Counted from the first letter of the stretch, positions 20,970 through 30,831 are shown. The stretch: 43,878 nucleotides of DNA from Multifurca ochricompacta (GCA_022496185.1 WTXG01000283.1:1-43878), one strand, 5' to 3'. Translations and numbers: made by a program. Notes: generated by a model not told the origin, from the sequence alone.

Positions 20970-21292
20970 ATGGTTCACTCTCAACACAAGCACCAAAGGT
21001 TATGGGTGGCTTCCTCTGAAGGTCGAGACTCAGGTGCAGAACAACCCAGTACATCTGCTGCACCATCTTCGTGTGTGTCTTCACCACCAGCACCAACCAA
21101 ACATGAGAAATTCAACAAATGATACAAGGTGGATGAGAGATCAGATGAAGAAGTGCTCAGTAAGTGTTGTACATTTATCTTATGTGAGTTGAGATTTATG
21201 TCTGAACAGAAGCACAGATGGTGATGTGGACCTCTAGAGTCTATGAGCATTTCTCTGTGCTGAAGATTGTTTCCAAAGGTGGCATCGTGCAG
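20970..21292 (+). pseudogene. 5' end of a BED-finger / hAT-like transposase gene, with an intron
   Basis: The ATG at 20970 opens MVHSQHKHQRLWVASSEG. A Ser/Pro/Ala-rich segment follows, then KHEKFNK, a TGA (21120-21122, likely CGA before decay) and YKVDERSDEEVL. A 50-base intron is proposed at 21160-21209 (gtaagt ... aacag). Exon 2 reads AQMVMWTSRVYEHFSVLKIV and SKGGIVQ, the layout of the block before the first cysteines of BED zinc fingers in hAT transposases. The gypsy-2a LTR cuts it at 21293 before those cysteines, so the assignment rests on a short match. Confidence 0.42.
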
Positions 21293-21890
21293 TGTTATGA
21301 ACCCCACTACATCATCTTGTTTCCCTTTTTCCATCCACATGACTTGTTGCTTGGCTGTGTTTATCCTTTGTTGATCATGATTGCACCTTCCTTTGTACCT
21401 ATTTGTTTCTTATCTCTGACTCATGCTGTGCTTATCTGTGACTCATACATTACACAAGAACTCTTATGTATTTTCCCACCAGAATCATGACTATACTGGA
21501 TATGTCTTGGTATATTCTCATCTGACCCACTCTTACCCCGTCCCCCTTTCTAGTTATATTATGACTTTGTTGATACACCAGGTATGATACTCCGATTCAG
21601 ACTCCAACTCCATTATGTATATAAGGCCTGCCTAGATAGCCCTGTATGCCTTAGACTCGACTTCTTAATTGACTTGGTGCATTACCTTCTGGGTGATCTC
21701 TAAGACCCGACTCCTGAATTGTCTCAGTGCTTCTGGCACTCTTCTGCTCACTGGCACTAAGGGATTAGCTCCTTGGTGTTGACTTCTCATCCGACCTCTG
21801 TGCACTTGAAAGACAGTGTACACTTGACTTTGTAGTTTTGCTATGTGACTCTGTCACATGTCATGCTGAACACCTGCACCAGGTGTTACA
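21293..21890 (+). repeat. Gypsy-2a 5' LTR
   Basis: It begins tgttatgaacccca (gypsy-3 has tgttacgaacccca) and ends caccaggtgttaca, 598 bases. It has a TATATAA box near 21617 and shares with gypsy-3 the downstream blocks actcgactt, ctcagtgcttctggcac and gttgact. Confidence 0.85.
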
Positions 21891-21942
21891 TTAAGTCAAG
21901 TCTCCCCCACTGTGGCTTCATCTAGTTGAAGCCAGACTTTGC

Positions 21943-22768
21943 ACAATGAAGAACTCATTGACTGCTGAGACGAGGATAATCTTTCACAACAAGTCCTTGG
22001 CTCTGCCATCTGGAAAGACTTTGAAACCGAGTTTGGATACTACATCTATCATGACGACCAGTACCAGCCTGTCGAATATGACAAAGAGAAATGGGTTTGG
22101 TACTGTATCCATTACTCTAGGAGCCACCATTCCTGGGTTACTACAGGACCTGCCCCACCAGAATACGGCTTAGGGCCTTGGAGAGAGAATCCTCCAGCTA
22201 TCATTACTGATTCAGAACCAGAGGAATATATTGAAGAAAATAGTGATGATGCACAAATCATAGCCACCAGTTTTATGGCTCCAACAGTTGCACCCGAGAG
22301 TACCACGTTCAGAACATCTGCTTTGGCCTCTCCCTAGATCACACGGCAAACATCAGACACTCAAACTGTCACCTACCCAACCATGTCCACCATTGCCGCA
22401 CAGTTGCCTGACCCTGCTCCAGTTGTCCCTGCACTGAAACTCCCTCCCCCATCAGGGCGCCTTATGGGAGTCCTGCTGACCACTTTCACAGGTGATCATT
22501 CCCAGAGCAAAAAGTTCATGCTTGAGTTTGAGACATTCAAAAACTTCAACCATGATGTCCTGCAGATAGTGAACCCCTTCCAATGCACCAATCTCTTCCT
22601 CTCACTCATTAGAGGGGACTCCGTAGATGACTGGACAATGGAACAGATAGAATGGCTGAATGATAGGATCACAGCTGGAACCAAAACCACAGATGAAGAT
22701 CTGTGGGATATAGTGGCACAGAGGTTTAAAGATGCCTTCACAGATGGGCAAGCCAAGCAGAAGGCTGC
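21943..22768 (+). pseudogene. Gypsy-2a gag, 5' half
   Basis: The frame that matches gypsy-3 reads EELIDC, a TGA, then DEDNLSQQVLGSAIWKDFE, YYIYHDDQYQPVEYD, HHSWVTTGPAPPEYGLGPW and TDSEPEEYIEE. A TAG near 22336 (CAG in gypsy-3) breaks it again before MSTIAAQLPDPAP (ATG at 22383). The capsid part follows (TFTGDHSQSKKFMLEFETF, NPFQCTNLFLSLIRG, VDDWTMEQIEWLN). This copy keeps the full RGDSVDDW reading at the point where gypsy-3 has lost one G. From 22769 the sequence is the LTR of gypsy-2b, so the longer open frame to 22910 is chimeric. Confidence 0.88.
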
Positions 22769-23351
22769 TGTTATGTCTGGTGTGGGACGTTCCACACGAC
22801 TTGTGCGACAGCATTGGACAAGGGTTTCAGGTAAGAAGCCAATAAGACTTCTTGGAGTTTTAAGAGGGACAAGTCAAAGTCAAAGGGGCTGCTCCCTAAG
22901 ACAGTGTTAAGCGGGAAAAGTGCCAGAAGCACTGAGACGGACAAGTCAGAGGTTTCAGGGGAAGTCCAGAAGACAAACACCGATGTATTCAATAAGTCGA
23001 GTCTGAGGTCTACATTGTAGTTACAGCGGACTTATATATGTAATTGAATGGGCATCTACAAGATAAGAAAACAGAGTCATATGGGCCCAAATATACGAAA
23101 GCGTAGGGCGTAAAGCTGGGCTTCTGATAGGGAATTAAGTAAGTGTCCAGTCATAGTGATAAGAAGATAAGAAAGGTAATCATAAGCAAACAGTAGGTAC
23201 ACAAGTCCAAACAACAGTCACAGGGATGGGAGCAACGCATGTGAGGGGTCCCAAGAGGGAGAAGTAATGAGAAAGTGTAGCGTTGGTGGGTGAGTGGGGT
23301 CCCTGTTGGGGAGGGTAAAGAAAATAGGGCTGCTAGGCCCTGGTCATAACA
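22769..23351 (-). repeat. Gypsy-2b 3' LTR
   Basis: Forward bases tgttatgtctggtgtggg at the left edge and ggtcataaca at the right edge are the reversed ends of the gypsy-3 type LTR. Length is 583 bases. The reversed TATATAA lies near 23030. Confidence 0.9.
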
Positions 23352-23367
23352 TCACCCTCCTTTCTGG
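23352..23367 (-). other. Gypsy-2b polypurine tract
   Basis: On the reverse strand this reads ccagaaaggagggtga next to the 3' LTR. Gypsy-3 has the equivalent agaagagggggtga. Confidence 0.75.
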
Positions 23368-23382
23368 TTCGAGCTGACCCAG

Positions 23383-24576
23383 CTAGAGATGCGCACCATC
23401 ATCATCTTGCACCAAGTCCACATAATCATCTGCCAGATTTCAATCCCCTATGGTGTAAGTTTCTTCTGCCGCACATTGGTGTGTGCACAGGAAACCATAT
23501 GGGCCGTGTCGTCCGCACTGGCGACACAGGTCATAGACTGGACAATCAAGCTCACGATGTCCTGCGTTGTGTCACAGACACTTTCCACACCATCCTGAAG
23601 GATTGACAATGGTGGGAGCGACACCCAACCATCGGAAAATACAGAACCAACTCCAGTGTAGGTTACTTCGGCAGTGATGGCACCATTTGCGATTGAGGGG
23701 GCAATTCCAGCTAATGTGGTACTTGCTGTCGCATCGCCAGCAAGTCTCTCCTCGGGGGTTCTCATGCATACATGGCATCTTGAATCGGTTTGGCAGCAGT
23801 TGTGGTGCCACTCCTAGTGATTGTGGGGGGAGGGGTCATGCATAGGTGTCTGCGTACCTCTCAGCAATTGTCTGATATGCATCCCCTATCTCCAGCCTTT
23901 TCCGAATCTCCATCAACTCCTGCTCCACTTGGAACATCCCCCTTGTGAGCCTTGTCATTTGCTTTGCATATTCTTTATATTGGGTATTGAGCGTGGTGTG
24001 AAGCACAAGGGTTTTCTGCAGTCTCATTACTTTGGCTTTGAGACGCGGGAGTCGCATGTCATTCAATACCTCATTGATCGCAAATGCTCGGGGGTCGTCA
24101 GCTGCAAGGTGTCCCAATTGTTCGTCACTCATCGTGTGGTGCAGACAACCTGTGTACTGTTCTTCCAAGTAAACTGGGGCCCTGTAGACAGGCCCATCCT
24201 TTTTCATACACCCTGTGACGTCCATTCCTCTGTTGGTGTAAAATATGTACTTAGCTATGACCTTTTCTCCATCGGCCATGGTGATTTCAAGGGGAAAGTA
24301 CATGGAGGAATTTGGGTTGTTGGCAAAAAAGGGGAACTCAGGTATGTTGTCATCTTGTTCCATGTTGAGGAGGTCGTTTGGGTGAGGTTCTTCAGAATGG
24401 GTGAAGTCATCGTTAGGATTAGGTGACTGGTTCTTGACTTGTTCTTCAGCAGCTTCATAGTCAATAGGGGAAGAGGGACGAGTGGAGGGGTGAGCAGAAG
24501 GAAAAGCCTCCACAACCACAGTGGCAGTGGCGAAGGCGTCAATGGCAGCAGAGGCAGCAATGAAAGAGGAAGACAT
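23383..24576 (-). pseudogene. Gypsy-2b ORF3: env-position protein with CCHC zinc knuckles
   Basis: It starts at the ATG at 24574-24576 (MSSSFIAASAAIDAF) and is open for 246 codons. An acidic Ser/Pro part comes first, then a conserved domain (MYFPLEITMADGEKVIAKYI, GAPVYLEE-like RAPVYLEEQYTG, HHTMSDEQLGHLAADD), then a helical, probably coiled-coil region (VMRLQKTL to MEIRKRLE). A TGA at 23836 stands where gypsy-3 has an arginine codon. Beyond it a frame near 23572-23811 carries two zinc knuckles (CWRCDSKYHISWNC and CHHCRSNLHWSWFC) and CGKC. This copy reads through CIFRW with an intact CGA (23632-23634), where gypsy-3 has TGA. Function unknown. Confidence 0.85.
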
Positions 24577-24648
24577 GTTAATTGTGGTTTAGGGTGTTGC
24601 TGGTGAAGCGTTGTTCTGGGGGAAAGAAGTCAGGAGTCTGCTCCCTTT

Positions 24649-24865
24649 TCAATTATTCCTGGGCACTTGGGGATGTCGTAAGTGGAACTCTGTGATCAGA
24701 TCCGGGGCAAAGATATTCCCGGCTGGTTCCCACGAATTGTCAGAGTCTGGGAAACCCTTCCACTTGATCAGGTAATGCAGTTTGCGCCCTTGGCCGCAAT
24801 AGGCGGAGTTTATAATCTGCTCCACTTCCCATTCTGCTTCTCTGTCAATTAACTCCGGTGGGGGT
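24649..24865 (-). pseudogene. Gypsy-2b pol C-terminus: chromodomain
   Basis: The reverse frame reads PPPELIDREAEWEVEQIINS, then KLHYLIKWKGFPDSDNSWEP and a short tail to TGA at 24649. This is a chromodomain with aromatic residues in the three cage positions (W of AEW, W of IKWKG, W of NSW). It is thought to direct integration to chromatin carrying a histone methyl mark. The apparent N-terminal extension in the same frame (MPEASPNIFCVQ) is copia-3 LTR sequence, not part of the protein. Confidence 0.9.
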
Positions 24866-25364
24866 TGTTGAACACAGAAGATGTTCGGTGATGCTTCAGG
24901 CATCAGGTGATTAGATTAGCTACTTTGTAGATTAGATTAGATACCGGAGTCTCGGACTTTTTACATTATCATTATTACTTTCTTTCTCACATTCCGCAGT
25001 AGCTAACTGATGCACCATGTAACATGTGATTTCTGTAGTGGCCAATGGCCTTTCTCCCTCATGTTTATTGTTTGGACTTTGTCCGGCACTTGTGGACTTA
25101 TTCCCAGTGCACAGACCATCCCTTGGATAGTATATAAGGGTGTCTGTTTTGTCTCTTACACTTCAGAGTTTCTTCTACCTCTGAAGTGTAAGTCATCCTC
25201 TCTACTATCTTCACTACCTTAGACTAACTCTGTATATAGAACTTGTCTTTCTAGGTGTGTAGTATAGTATAATAGAGTTTCTTCTACCTCTGAAGTAACT
25301 TGTCTTTCTAGCCTAACCCGCTAACTCTTACAGTCAGTATGCTGCGCCTCATGCCTGTTTGACA
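24866..25364 (+). repeat. Copia-3 5' LTR
   Basis: It runs from tgttgaacac to cctgtttgaca, 499 bases, matching 15637-16136. It carries TATATAA at 25131-25137, the 14-base-pair hairpin at 25155-25192, and a partial second copy of the hairpin sequence near 25277. Confidence 0.95.
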
Positions 25365-25380
25365 GGTTATGGGCCCTGGG
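25365..25380 (+). other. Copia-3 primer binding site, half-tRNA type
   Basis: ggttatgggccctggg starts at the first base after the LTR. It is complementary to the anticodon stem and loop of initiator tRNA-Met (..CCCATAACC, allowing one G:U pair) rather than to a tRNA 3' end. From memory, Drosophila copia has nearly the same sequence at the same place and uses a cleaved half-tRNA primer. Confidence 0.75.
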
Positions 25381-26297
25381 CACGCTTAACTGATCTGTTC
25401 TTTAATTTTTTGATCAGTCCAACCTTTCTTCAAGCTCACTGCTTCAAGACTCTTTTCTTCCCAATCACCGTCACAGTGAGCTTCGATCCTTTTTTCTCTT
25501 GCCCTTAACTGTCCACAAGGTGGTGCACTTTATGTGCCCACCTTGATCTGTCTGGCTAGTCCCTCAGGGGATTCTTGCAAGAGGTGATGAGGGACCCTAA
25601 GCAGGTGAAACACCTTGAGCTCCTCATGTGCGCTCTAAGTAAATAGTATTCTTAGTTGTAGCTGGGTCTTCATCCCATCCATAGTCTTAGTAGGCCACTT
25701 GCCCAGAAGGCTTGGGGCTATAGGTTCAGTCAATGCTTGGCTCGATCCATAAGCCAGGTTTAGCGACCTGCTGGTAGAGTTTAGGGTCTAGAACAAGGCA
25801 TGGGTAGTCACTCCCATGACGCTTGGGCTCGATACAAGTAGGCTTGAACTACTATAGTATTTACACAGTAGCTAGAGGGTTTTGTCTCTGGGCAGAAGTA
25901 CCTGCTGCTTTCATTGGGGGTCTGCCCCAACCAGAGGAAACCCAATAGTCTACTATAGTCATGGCCCCAATCATCTAGGGCTTAATCATGGACTCCACCA
26001 CCAGCACTAGAGGAAGGGCTCTATACCCTTTGTCTCTAGTGGAACTTGCGGTTGGCTCCTCCATGACATGACTCCCCATCTATTTACACAATGTCCCCCT
26101 GATGTGGGCTTAGGACTTGTTGTAGATGGCACTAGACAGCTTACTATACTACTTAGAAGTCGCACATCAGAGGCAGGACTTTTTTAAGTTCTGAAGCATA
26201 GCGCCACAGAATGGACGGGCCCTCTTAAATGAGACCTGGACAACTGGTTCTAATTGCTCCTTGGAACCAGGATCAACCTTTTTTAAAATCATCTCAA
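25381..26297 (+). other. Copia-3 5' leader
   Basis: About 0.9 kb without a convincing gene, conserved with the copia-1 leader. The hairpin arms cactagag (26005-26012) and ctctagtg (26034-26041) are kept. The gag frame is open upstream of its ATG to about 26229, but copia-1 does not preserve that reading. Confidence 0.8.
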
Positions 26298-26756
26298 ATG
26301 TCTTCCATCGTCTTCCCTCCCACCTTCAAGTTTGACAAACTTGATGGCTTGAACTGGCAGCAGTGGTTGGTGTCTTTCACTGCCCTGCTGAGGATAAATG
26401 GAATGAAGAGGCACATCACACATGATGCCCCTGAGTTCCTGAATCCTCCCAAGCCAGAGGATGGAGAAAAGGATGACGAGTACACCAAGCGCTTTGCACA
26501 ATGGTCAGAGCCAATGTACCTGGAGTGGAACAGAGTGGAGGAAGTCCTCATGGGAGTTCTGGTGATGGTCACATCACTGGAAACATACTCCCAAATTGCC
26601 TCTGACAGAACTTACCCTTCTGTCAATGCCAAGTATGAGCGATTGGAATCGCTCTATGGCTCAGTAGGTAGCATGGCCACCTACAACTTGTGGTGTTCTG
26701 TGTCCTCCTTCCGCTTGGAGGAGGGCAAGCAATTCAGACCCCAGTTGCAGCGTGTG
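26298..26756 (+). pseudogene. Copia-3 gag, N-terminal part, cut by gypsy-3
   Basis: The ATG at 26298 opens MSSIVFPPTFKFDKLDGLNW, a copia-type Gag almost identical to copia-1. It is open through NAKYERLESLYG and QFRPQLQRV, where the gypsy-3 LTR enters after gtgtg (26752-26756). The frame that runs on to 27029 is LTR sequence. No lesion other than the insertion is seen. The C-terminal part is at 43347-43878. Confidence 0.92.
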
Positions 26757-27334
26757 TGTTACGAACCCCATCTCTGCCCGTATTCTTTTTCTTACCTAAT
26801 GACAACCCTTCCCTGCCGCCTACTCTCCACTACCAGATCACGTCTCCATCGTGGGACCCGTCACATGCTCTTTGCCCATCCCCGTGACTCGCTTGTTTAT
26901 GTATCTTTGGCTGCCCTTATCTCTGCTTATCGTTTATCTTCTTATCGTACGACCGGACACTTACTTAATTCCCTATCAGTAGAAGCCAGGCTCTACGCCC
27001 TCCGCTTCCAGTTATTTGGGCCCACTTGACTCCATGACTCTTATCTTTAGACGCTCATTCGATTACGTATATAAGTCCACTGTAGCTACAATGTAGACCT
27101 CAGACTCGACTTATTGAATACATCGGTGTTTGTCTTCTGGACTTCCCCTTGAAACCTTTGACTCGATTGTCTCAGTGCTTTTGGCACTTTCCGCTCAACA
27201 TCGTCACTAGGGAACAGCCCCTTTGACGTTGACTCACCCATTCGAACTCCAAGAGGTCCTATTGACCTCTTATCTGAATACACGAACGAAGCTGTCACAC
27301 AAGTCGTGCAGAGCGTCCCACACCGGACATAACA
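26757..27334 (+). repeat. Gypsy-3 5' LTR
   Basis: From tgttacgaac to cggacataaca. TATATAA is at 27068-27074. The first ATG of the presumed RNA (27091-27093) is followed at once by TAG, a start-stop pair that is also kept in the other LTR (43098-43103). Confidence 0.95.
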
Positions 27335-27335
27335 T

Positions 27336-28225
27336 CAAGTTGAGTCTCTCACAGTGGCTTCCAGCCGCAGTCAGACCCTCTTCCGGGAAGAACTTATCGA
27401 ATGCAGAGACGAGCATAATCTTTCACAGCAAGTACTTGGCTCTGCCACCTGGAAAGATTTTGAGTCTGAGTTTGGATACTACGTCTATCACGACGGAAGA
27501 TACCAACCGGTAGAATACGACAACAAAAAGAGAGTTTGGTATCGCATCCGATATTCGGACAGCCGACACTCTTGGGTCACTACAGGACCTGCCCCTCCTG
27601 AATTTGGATTAGGACCGTGGAGGGAGAATCCCCCGGCCATCGTTACGGACTCTGAACCAGAAGAGTACGTAGAAGAACATAGTGAAGAAGCACTGGTATT
27701 AGCGTCGACTACAACCCCAGTTGCACCCGCAGTTGTCACATCCAGAGCCCCTGCTTTGACAACTCCCCAGATTTCAATACAATCCACCGACACCGTCACC
27801 CCATTTTACCAAACCATGTCTACCATCACTGCCCAGCTCCCAGACCCAGCACTGGCACCCCCGCCAGCCATGTTACCCCCCAACATTCCCCCACCATCGG
27901 GGCGGTTGTCGGGAGTACTACCCCAAACATTCACTGGGGAACGGTCACAAAGCAAAAAATTCATGCTGGAATTCACGACCTTTAAAAACTTCAACCATGA
28001 CGTCCCCCAGATCATTAACCCCTTCCAACATGCAAACCTCTTCCTCTCCCTGATCCGAGGGAGGCTGTGGACGACTGGACCATGGAACAGCTGGAGTGGC
28101 TGAACGAACAAGTTGAGAGTGGTCGTCGCACCACTAGTGAAGGGCTTTGGGAAACCATCGCCCAGCGATTTAAAGATGCATTTACGGATGGGCAGGCCAA
28201 GCAGAAGGCTGCTCGAGAGCTCAAG
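27336..28225 (+). pseudogene. Gypsy-3 gag, 5' half
   Basis: A frame is open from the LTR edge. It reads EELIECRDEHNLSQQVLG, YYVYHDGRYQPVEYD, YSDSRHSWVTTGPAPPEFG and TDSEPEEYVEEH, and matches gypsy-2a, so it is coding. Its first in-frame ATG is only at 27815 (MSTITAQLPDPAL). The capsid part follows (TFTGERSQSKKFMLEFTTF, NPFQHANLFLSLIRG). One G is lost near 28061, shifting the reading; VDDWTMEQLEWLNEQ and RFKDAFTDGQAKQKAARELK are in the next frame. Gypsy-4 cuts it at 28226 after tcaag. The C-terminal half is at 35447. Confidence 0.9.
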
Positions 28226-28828
28226 TGTGACGATCCTTGTCATAGGCACCAGGGTGGAGAGACATGTGGACAATAACTTTACTTTCTTTTTTTTACCTTA
28301 ACATTTTACACCATGCGCTGACCACCACATGACTCACTTATGAAGGACTTACTTACTCATCTGCTGACTGATTTGCTTACTGAGCCCACCCAGTTGCTTA
28401 CAGATCAGTATCAGAGGGCGCAACCCCTCTTCTTTCTTTATCTCTCTGGGGTATTCTACTGTACAACCATTAGATTACCTAGCACAGGTTCCAGTAGCTA
28501 CCAGAGTCGCCTTCATAACATAGCATGTGTATATAAACCCTAGTAACAACTGAACAAAGACCTTAAGTCTGTTCTTCTGTATTCAATACAGGTGCTTGGG
28601 AACTCACTTCACTGAACCGAAAGACATTCGACTTGAACCTTCTAAGTTTGCGCCTTAGAAGGACTTCTACCCCAGAACCTTGTGGCAGGACTTAGTGTCT
28701 CTGTTCGACTCCGTCTCGCGCGCGCGCCTCATTGACCAGGCATACTTGACTTGACTTGAAGCTCCTGAAATCTTGCTAGACGACCTCGAATCCCAGACAT
28801 TGACACAGCGTTGCACCTAGCTGTGACA
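28226..28828 (+). repeat. Gypsy-4 5' LTR
   Basis: It runs from tgtgacgatc to tagctgtgaca, 603 bases. It has TATATAAA at 28530-28537 and an alternating CG run (28717-28727). The second copy is at 34838-35441. Confidence 0.96.
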
Positions 28829-29120
28829 TAAGAACAGACTTACCAGAACTAAACAAAAGAACTTACCAAGACTGCAAGGCGACGATGACGCGTCCCTTGC
28901 CCGACACCCGATCGCGACGTCTTCAACACGCGAGCCCAGAACCCCACCGTCCGAACGAACGTCCTTCGACGAAACATCTCCACGAAGACACCTGTCAACC
29001 GAAGAATCAGAACCCAGAGAAAGAGGCGACCTACCCTTTGACCTCCACAACCGATTTGCACTACTTGCCGCAACAGACGACACCATCGACATAGAAACTA
29101 GGACCACCACCCCACAAATA

Positions 29121-30283
29121 ATGGCAGCCAGACCTAACACTAGACAAGCACGACGGGCCGTGGAGGAAGACGTTGTCGAATCGCATCCCAGTCGACCTGA
29201 ACGAAGTCCCGAAGAAAGATCCACTGCGACTACCCGAGCCATGGGCAGAAACCCCGACGAACCACCCTTAGGCCCTCCTACCTTGGGGGCAGGAACAGTT
29301 AATCAAGGAAGTGGAACCATGACAGGTGTACCACCCTCCTTCTTCGAAGGAGACCGCGATACGTCCATGGATTGGCTTGCGAAACTAGAACTGTTCTTCA
29401 GTTTGAACGAAAATGTGGCCACAGTCCAGAACGAAAGAACCAGAGTAGCCTACACCTTGGGATTGATACGAGGACCCAGGGTAGACCAATGGGTAGTGGA
29501 CCAAATCAAGTGGCTGACCGACATCAAAGAAGGGAACATTCGAGTCCCATACATTTGGGCCGGATTCAAACAAATCTTCCGAGAAGCATGGGCCGACGTA
29601 GCGGCAGGACAAAAGGCACTACGCGCGCTAGACCGATTACAAATGCGCGATGCTAATATTGATGACTATATCGCCGAATTTCACACGCTGGCCACAAGGG
29701 CAGAACTTCACATCGATGATCCGGCCGCTCGGCAGTACTTCCACCGAGGCCTCCCCACGCGCCTCGTTCAAACAATGTTATTATTTGATCAGCCCAAAAC
29801 CTTTGATGAAGCAGCAGCATCTGCTCGGAAACATCATGCTAATTGGTTATACAGTAAAGACGCCCTTGGCATGAGACCCACAACTAATACACCACCGCGT
29901 GGCAATAAATTCACATTCTATTGACGCCGTGACCACGAAACTTCCAATACAGACATCATAAAGAAAGCCACAACAGTGGAGGAAAAGGAACAATACAAAA
30001 AGGAAGGACAATGCTTCAAGTGCGGTCGGCGAGGACACCTAGTTCACGACTGCCCAAATAGAAACCACGTGAGAAACCCGCCACACCGGCCCACGCCGCT
30101 ATCATCTCCGAAGCAACAACAACCGCGGCGGTACCCACGAAGGCATCAGACTCCATGAACGCGTCGACCACATCTACAATCGATCTCGACGCGCTCGCCA
30201 CAGCCTTGAGGACTATGACCGATGAACAACGCCAGAAACTTCAGGAGAAATTTAGTGGCGACGAGGATTTTTACATCGCTTGA
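29121..30283 (+). pseudogene. Gypsy-4 gag
   Basis: The ATG at 29121 opens MAARPNTRQARRAVEEDVVE. The capsid region has PSFFEGDRDTSMDWLAKLEL, RVDQWVVDQIKWL, FKQIFREAWADV and YIAEFHTLATRAEL, a retrotransposon Gag domain. A TGA at 29922-29924 interrupts it after KFTFY. The same frame continues to a zinc knuckle CFKCGRRGHLVHDC (30013-30054). A frameshift near 30110 moves the C-terminus to another frame (LDALATALRTMTDEQRQKLQ) that ends SGDEDFYIA at TGA 30281-30283. The gag frame is also open for about 97 codons upstream of this ATG, back to the LTR edge, with no other in-frame ATG. Confidence 0.9.
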
Positions 30284-30831
30284 ATGAAACGGCCTACATT
30301 CGAGCAATAATCTCACATCATGTATATAGATCATCCCTTAAATCAATGAAAATATCCGTTCCCTTACATGACGTGACAAGAAAGGCCCACATACACGCAC
30401 TCATTGATAGTGGTGCAACTGAGAATTTCATCAATTACCAAACGGTCATCAGACATCGCCTCCCTACAAAATGATTAATGATCCCGAAGAAACTCCAAAA
30501 CGCAGACGGATCACCCAATCAAACACATACCATTACGCAATGCGTAGATCTTAATGTCGCAACCAATGATAATCAACAAAAACATCGCTTCTACGTCGCG
30601 TCCATTGGCACCAATGAAATGATTCTCGGATACCCCTGGCTTGCCGCCAATAACCCGGATATTAATTGGACGACAGGGACCCTCAATCATCACTCACATT
30701 CAATCTACCAGATAGCCAAGTTAAGCGTATCAAATAGCACAAGAATTAGCAATCAAAGCCAAGGATACGACAGAGCGGACTTGGGATCAGATCGTTCCAA
30801 AAGAATATCATCGACATCAGAAGGTCTTTAG
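30265..30831 (+). pseudogene. Gypsy-4 protease
   Basis: The pol frame overlaps the end of gag, one base back (ggattttta at 30265-30273), and reads LNETAYIRAIISHHVYRSSL, then the retropepsin active site LIDSGATENFI (near 30400-30432). A TGA at 30472-30474 interrupts it. Beyond it ITQCVDLNVATNDNQQKHRF and EMILGYPWLAANNPDINW complete the protease fold. A frameshift near 30740 separates it from RT. The protease would have cut Gag-Pol into mature proteins. Confidence 0.88.

Larger units (their letters stand above)
18112..21292 (+). mobile_element. Possible left part of a hAT-type DNA transposon
   Basis: Copia-2 homology stops abruptly at 18112. What follows starts tagggcatagc and carries GGGTA/TACCC-rich repeats, then 2.5 kb of weakly coding CpG-poor DNA, then a BED-finger-like coding exon broken by gypsy-2a. 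A hAT element inserted in copia-2 would explain all of these, with an 8-base duplication atatgaga (18104-18111) expected again downstream. The right end is outside the window, so this is an inference. The middle may hold a captured gene or a second insertion. Confidence 0.4.
21293..22768 (+). mobile_element. Gypsy-2a: 5' part of a gypsy element of the gypsy-3 family
   Basis: It holds a 5' LTR (21293-21890) and the first 800 or so bases of gag, then is cut by gypsy-2b. The bases before it (tgcag) should recur far downstream as the target duplication. It is the same family as gypsy-3 by Gag identity, but it is older. Its LTR has diverged clearly and it is poor in CpG. Confidence 0.88.
22769..24865 (-). 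mobile_element. Gypsy-2b: 3' part of a reverse-strand gypsy element inserted in gypsy-2a
   Basis: On the reverse strand this is the chromodomain end of pol, ORF3, a polypurine tract and the 3' LTR. It belongs to the gypsy-3 family: the LTR is the reverse complement of the gypsy-3 type, and ORF3 and the chromodomain match closely. It is cut at 24865 by copia-3, so the remaining pol, gag and 5' LTR should lie beyond the window's right end. Confidence 0.88.

Noticed and set aside
22769..22910. Extended end of the gypsy-2a gag frame
   Set aside because: From 22769 the sequence is the reversed gypsy-2b LTR, so these codons are chimeric.
24861..24903. N-terminal extension MPEASPNIFCVQ on the gypsy-2b chromodomain, possible gene fusion
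   Set aside because: The extension is reverse-strand copia-3 LTR; the same peptide appears at the copia-1 LTR (15637-15674). It is a junction artefact.
25365..25380. tRNA gene fragment
   Set aside because: Only the anticodon arm complement is present and it directly abuts an LTR; it is a primer site, not a tRNA gene.
26757..27029. Extended end of the copia-3 gag frame
   Set aside because: From 26757 the sequence is the gypsy-3 LTR.
28340..28543. 67-codon ORF identical at 28340 and 34953
   Set aside because: It lies in both gypsy-4 LTRs upstream of and across the TATA box; identity is explained by LTR duplication, and there is no sign of coding.
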